A stretch of DNA of 64,000 nucleotides from a virus: IMG/VR virus record IMGVR_UViG_3300010400_000005, positions 1 through 64,000 of that record; one strand, written 5' to 3'. The translations under genes and the position numbers were made by a program. Position 1 is the first letter of the stretch; each line of letters starts with the position of its first letter. The notes beneath the pieces are model-generated. The model ran no database searches. It worked only from the letters and a program-made list of their open reading frames with translations, and was not told the DNA's origin. Shown piece after piece: positions 61,019 to 64,000 of the stretch.

Positions 61019-61514
61019 AAATCCTCCTTAAAGGTTTTGGAAATTCAAAAACAATCCATTGATCTGTGCATTTATGCAAACTTCTCTCAATTTCATCTTC
61101 AAATTGAAATTTACAATCTGCGCAGATAACAAATGGATTATACTCTAATTGTTTCTTCACAATTTCTTGATTTCTTCTAATTTCTGCTAAAGTTTGGAAT
61201 TCATAATTCACATTTGTTGTAAATGAAAATCCACCACTTTGCTTATTAGAAGAAAAATAAAGTGCTAAACAGTGTTGTCTAGCTACTTGACAACCTTTTA
61301 CTGAATTCTCACCTTGAAATACTTCTATTCCTTCACCATCGAAGACTATTATTGTATTTCCAGCTTCGATAGCGTTGAAATGATATTTCTTTAACTTGAT
61401 TTTACCTTTGTCTAATTTCTTAGCAAGGCGAGAGAATTTTTGCTGTGGAGAGAGTTTGATTAACTCTCTTTTTGGTTTTGAAATTATTTTTGCAAATCCA
61501 ATTTGAAATCTCAT
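61008..61514 (-). CDS. hypothetical protein with C-terminal zinc finger
   Basis: 168 residues from ATG 61514 (AAGGA ten bases upstream); a TTG frame to 61598 has no ribosome site. Basic start (KPKRELIKLSPQQKF), beta middle (NTIIVFDGEGIEVFQ) and CADCKFQFEDEIERSLHKC near 133-151, the spacing of a C2HC finger. Not recognised. Confidence 0.58.
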   Translation of the reverse strand: MRFQIGFAKIISKPKRELIKLSPQQKFSRLAKKLDKGKIKLKKYHFNAIEAGNTIIVFDGEGIEVFQGENSVKGCQVARQHCLALYFSSNKQSGGFSFTTNVNYEFQTLAEIRRNQEIVKKQLEYNPFVICADCKFQFEDEIERSLHKCTDQWIVFEFPKPLRRIYAT

Positions 61515-61650
61515 TAGACTCGCTTCCTTACTAAAATTTGAATTCTTATTTTCACGTTTGAATTGTTTATAATTATGCTTATGAAGGAAATTACTCAACT
61601 CAAACGTGATTTATAAATTTTCAAATTTGGTTAATGAGAAAAGGCAGGAA

Positions 61651-61737
61651 TTAGAAACCTAAAGCGCAAACTATTCTATCAAACCATAATTTGAGCCAGT
61701 GCTTTTTGACTTCATTGTAGATTTGTTGGTTTGTCAT
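61651..61737 (-). CDS. 28-residue peptide
   Basis: ATG 61737 with GGGAG ten bases upstream in the end of the gene before; product MTNQQIYNEVKKHWLKLWFD then RIVCALGF. Amphipathic. Such a short frame may be chance, but spacing and ribosome site support it. Confidence 0.4.
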   Translation of the reverse strand: MTNQQIYNEVKKHWLKLWFDRIVCALGF

Positions 61738-61740
61738 CTT

Positions 61741-61968
61741 TTAGAATCTCCCATTCTGCGGACAATCAGCCGCATGTTTGTAAGGTCTGTTTCTAGGTTG
61801 GAGATTACTTAATTTGCTATTCTTACCTATGCGAATTACATAAACTTTGCACATTAAGCATCTTTGCTTGTCTCCAACGATTAAACGCCTAACTGATTTA
61901 TCAGGCATTATTACTTGACGTTTCTGTGGTGTGTAGCGGGAGCTAAACATTTTCTTCTGTTGCCTCAT
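61741..61968 (-). CDS. small basic zinc-binding protein
   Basis: 75 residues, basic, with CLMCKVY and HAADCPQ that can bind zinc. A second ATG 18 bases on is an alternative start. Overlaps the next gene by 26 bases. Not recognised. Confidence 0.55.
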   Translation of the reverse strand: MRQQKKMFSSRYTPQKRQVIMPDKSVRRLIVGDKQRCLMCKVYVIRIGKNSKLSNLQPRNRPYKHAADCPQNGRF

Positions 61969-62128
61969 GTGTTACAAATAATGCATGATGATCTCCTACT
62001 AATTGAAACACATAAATTGTTTGTGTCTTAGTAGCAGAAAGAAGTAATTGTCTAACTTGCTCTGTAGGTTGCCAAAACATACGTTTTACTTCATCTTTTG
62101 TAGAATCTTGTATCTCTACATGATACAT
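61943..62128 (-). CDS. small hypothetical protein
   Basis: 61 residues (MYHVEIQDSTKDEVKRMFWQ). CTGGAGGTTTCTACC precedes the ATG. First gene after the hairpin gap at 62129-62320. Not recognised. Confidence 0.6.
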   Translation of the reverse strand: MYHVEIQDSTKDEVKRMFWQPTEQVRQLLLSATKTQTIYVFQLVGDHHALFVTHEATEENV

Positions 62129-62210
62129 GGTAGAAACCTCCAGAAAAAGACATGCAATTGCCTTGCTTGCTTCTTAAAAATGCTTTACAAGTCAATTGTG
62201 TGAGCAGAAT

Positions 62211-62229
62211 TTCAATCAAAATGATTGAA
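62211..62229. repeat. short perfect hairpin/operator-like palindrome
   Basis: TTCAATCA (62211-62218), AAA, TGATTGAA (62222-62229). It lies in the 192-base gap before the gene at 62128 and may be a protein-binding site or a transcript hairpin. Confidence 0.4.
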
Positions 62230-62245
62230 TTAATCATTTAACAAA

Positions 62246-62277
62246 GAAAGCATGATCTATACGAGCATCATGCTTTC
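62246..62277 (-). terminator. rho-independent terminator candidate
   Basis: GAAAGCATGAT (62246-62256) and ATCATGCTTTC (62267-62277) form a perfect 11-pair stem with a 10-base loop. On the minus strand it is followed by TTTGTT. It lies after the gene at 62321 and would limit read-through into the block. Confidence 0.6.
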
Positions 62278-62320
62278 AAAGCTAAATCATTCAATCTTAC
62301 CCCTATTTGTTCGTTATTAA

Positions 62321-62692
62321 TTAATCCTCTTCCTCTTCCTCTGCTCCTGGCCCTTTAACATTAGTGAATAGCTTAGAAGTATGCAGGAGTTGATTGCCAT
62401 TGCCATCAACTAAAGCAACTTCGGTATTTTCTTGCATCATTGTTAGCGCATAGTTGACCGCGCGGCCTATTGTAGTGCGTGAAGAGACTACTTCATCTTT
62501 ATTTTCAGCCTTGCGTCCCTTACGTTCTACAATTTCCAATTGTGTATCGTCTGGAAAAGGATAGAAAATTTGAACTACTAGCCCATCTACACCATCAGCT
62601 GTATCAATCTTCGCATTTACTATAGCCTTTGGTAGTGCAGGAGCTACTTTTACCTCTTCTTTATTGATTGTTGTCACTGAAAATTTTGCCAT
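62321..62692 (-). CDS. small protein with acidic tail, first gene of the early block
   Basis: 123 residues from ATG 62692 (AGGAAAATTAAGACA upstream); the longer frame to 62728 is less likely. Beta-rich body (KAIVNAKIDTADGVDGLVVQIFYPF) and a strongly acidic end (AEEEEED). An acidic tail is common in phage ssDNA-binding proteins and DNA mimics, but no family is recognised. It is separated from the rest by a terminator, so it is probably an abundant early product. Confidence 0.65.
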   Translation of the reverse strand: MAKFSVTTINKEEVKVAPALPKAIVNAKIDTADGVDGLVVQIFYPFPDDTQLEIVERKGRKAENKDEVVSSRTTIGRAVNYALTMMQENTEVALVDGNGNQLLHTSKLFTNVKGPGAEEEEED

Positions 62693-62728
62693 TGTCTTAA
62701 TTTTCCTTTTCTTCTCATGAGAGAACAA

Positions 62729-63891
62729 TGTGATTGATATTTAGTTATACCGTCAATCAGTTTACGGCGGCTTAGCTGAACCTTTTAGCAAGTTAGCTTA
62801 TCTAAGCTTACTCCTTTTGCAAGAATAAGCTTAGTAAACTGTCAATTGATTTTTCGTCGAGGATTTGCTTTGTTGTGTTGCTTACTTATGAAAAGTCAAG
62901 CTTGTTTGGCTTATTCCTCAGTTTGATACTGTCAATTGATCTTTATTCTCTATCTCAAGAGATTTGATTCAGCTATTCTAATTCAGGTTGCTATACCTAA
63001 GCATTTTCATTGATTAATGCGCGGCTGAATATCGCGGATTAATCTATGCTTCGCTATCTTCCGGCTTTACGGCTATTTTAGCTTAGTGATACTTAAGTCA
63101 AACATGAGCGGCTTTTGTGTCGAATAAAAGCCTCATTAGTTTCTGTCAACGGAATTACATTCGGGTTAGCTAGACTTGCAACTTTTGTGAGAATGAATAA
63201 AAACTCACTGAGCAATTACCAGCTAATTACTGAAATAAATTTTCAAACCGAAAAACCTAAGACTGACAGAAAATAACTGTGCAACTTATGTTCCGCTATC
63301 TGTCTCTCTTACTACGCTGTGCTAATTGTTGATAAATAAGACGCTTGCAAGACTGTTGCTCTATTGACACGTGTTAATTTGGCTCATGATCTATGGAAAT
63401 CTATATTGGATATTTCCAATAGTTCATAAACTCTTATAAATCAATAGTTTAGTATTCAAATTGCTAAATGTGTAATTATTACTTGTATCAATAGGAAACG
63501 CGTGTTATTTCGACACACTTTAGTATGGTATGTAAGTTGCTAGTAATATAAGGATAGTCTCTCATTCTGATTGATAATTAAACATTTAATAAATGTGAGT
63601 AAAATAGTTATTCACTAATAGTCTTCATTATGACGTGTTAAAACTAGCAAGAACTACTGAGGATTAAATAGTCTAATGTTTTTCAAAAAATATAAACTAA
63701 GTTAAAATTCATTCTTCCTTACTAATATGATTATTCTATTATTAAATAATATGAGTAATTCACCATCAAGTTTATTAAATGAAATTGAATATCATTATCA
63801 ATAATCACTAGTAGGTTGTCTAAAGGGTTGTTTTTAGGATTTTGGTATTTTGGTATTTAGAGGTTCATTCGTAAATTTTTAAAATTTTTTT
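62729..63891. other. hairpin-rich region without genes, possible origin or control region
   Basis: About 1.16 kb with no supported gene; a 25-codon frame near 63727 lacks a ribosome site. Hairpins: 62802-62810 with 62826-62834 (CTAAGCTTA, perfect 9 pairs); 63012-63023 with 63033-63044 (12 positions, one mismatch); 63110-63116 with 63126-63132 (GGCTTTT, perfect). The 13-mer ACTGTCAATTGAT occurs at 62838 and 62928, 90 bases apart, with the palindrome TCAATTGA inside. The first half has more G and C than the flanks; the part after about 63350 is extremely AT-rich. Candidate roles are replication origin, packaging site or promoter array. Confidence 0.5.
62838..62940. repeat. 13-base direct repeat with palindromic core
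   Basis: ACTGTCAATTGAT at 62838-62850 and 62928-62940. GTCAATTG also occurs at 62191-62198 in the other gap of this region. Read on the minus strand each contains TTGACA, the -35 sequence, but no good -10 lies at the right distance. Confidence 0.55.
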
Positions 63892-64000
63892 TTATTTTTC
63901 AAGTTTATAATAATCAAACTTACCAATTTCTTCGATTCGTTCCATAATACACATTCCACATAACATTTCTGGTCGATCTGGATAAGTAATAAGATACCAC
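63892..64000 (-). CDS. C-terminal end of a cut-off gene
   Basis: A minus-strand frame enters from the right edge and stops at TAA 63892-63894. The last residues are WYLITYPDRPEMLCGMC, then IMERIEEIGKFDYYKLEK, with a CxxC pair. Too short to identify. Confidence 0.55.
   Translation of the reverse strand, partial: WYLITYPDRPEMLCGMCIMERIEEIGKFDYYKLEK

Noticed and set aside
62841-63149. Array of early promoters from several TTGACA copies (minus strand at 62840, 62930, 63144)
   Set aside because: At 16-18 bases none has a -10 with more than about three matches, so I list the sequence as repeats rather than promoters.
63727-63804. 25-codon plus-strand frame in the long gap
   Set aside because: No Shine-Dalgarno, AT-only composition, expected by chance in such sequence.
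63857-63880. tRNA-like T-loop (GAGGTTCATTC)
   Set aside because: No acceptor, D or anticodon arm can be formed around it; no tRNA gene is seen anywhere in the window.
1-64000. Prophage or mobile island signs (integrase, att repeats, CRISPR array, insertion sequence)
   Set aside because: No integrase, transposase, spaced repeats or flanking direct repeats could be found; the window reads as one continuous phage genome.

Overview
The window is part of the genome of a strongly AT-rich, gene-dense, tailed double-stranded DNA phage. The virion genes (portal, capsid, connectors, tail nozzle-like protein, ejection proteins, no long tape-measure or sheath gene) suggest a short-tailed, podovirus-like particle. 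The Shine-Dalgarno sequences are bacterial (AGGAG-type), the two best promoter sites look like sigma70 sites, and TAA, TAG and TGA are all used as stops, so the code is standard. No integrase, repressor, tRNA gene or CRISPR array is visible. The host cannot be named; the ejected M23 peptidase, the exported proteins and the possible lipoprotein fit an enveloped, probably Gram-negative host.

Layout. (1) 1-37834, plus strand, the late or virion block: a cut-off gene (possibly terminase), zinc-ribbon protein, portal, ParB-fold protein, a small protein with its own promoter and terminator, scaffold-like protein, major capsid protein, head accessory genes and a connector (2-9405); a fibre locus of exported fibre or spike-like proteins interrupted by a broken endonuclease VII gene (9411-18421); a second connector-like protein, a tail nozzle-like protein and a small fibre (18421-24678); an ejection module with a GNAT-like protein, two internal proteins and a 2659-residue polyvalent protein carrying an M23 peptidase and a probable ADP-ribosyltransferase domain (24806-35281); then a PAS protein and small membrane proteins that probably serve lysis (35282-37834).

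(2) 37831-62692, minus strand, the early or replication block, which meets the late block tail to tail with overlapping stop codons. It holds a uracil-DNA-glycosylase/exonuclease/family A DNA polymerase fusion, an HNH-AP2 homing endonuclease, a Pif1/Dda-like helicase, a Sak4-like annealing ATPase, a Cas4-like nuclease, ThyX, a MazG-like pyrophosphohydrolase, SLOG and DUF1937 proteins, an FtsK-like motor without membrane or DNA-reading domains, and a DUF2786-VWA protein. Between them are about 40 small genes, most linked by 1-4 base stop/start overlaps. Two near-consensus promoters at about 49.7-49.8 kb drive part of this block.

(3) 62729-63891, about 1.16 kb without genes, rich in hairpins and containing a 13-base direct repeat with a palindromic core; it is the best candidate in the window for an origin or control region. 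A cut-off minus-strand gene follows at the right edge.

The genes fit one lytic programme: the minus-strand block makes and recombines DNA and tunes the nucleotide pool, and the plus-strand block builds the particle and releases it. The features most worth attention are the signal-peptide-bearing fibre cassette, the FtsK and VWA proteins, the ThyX insertion, the structured element after the capsid gene, and three genes that appear broken by a single-base change.
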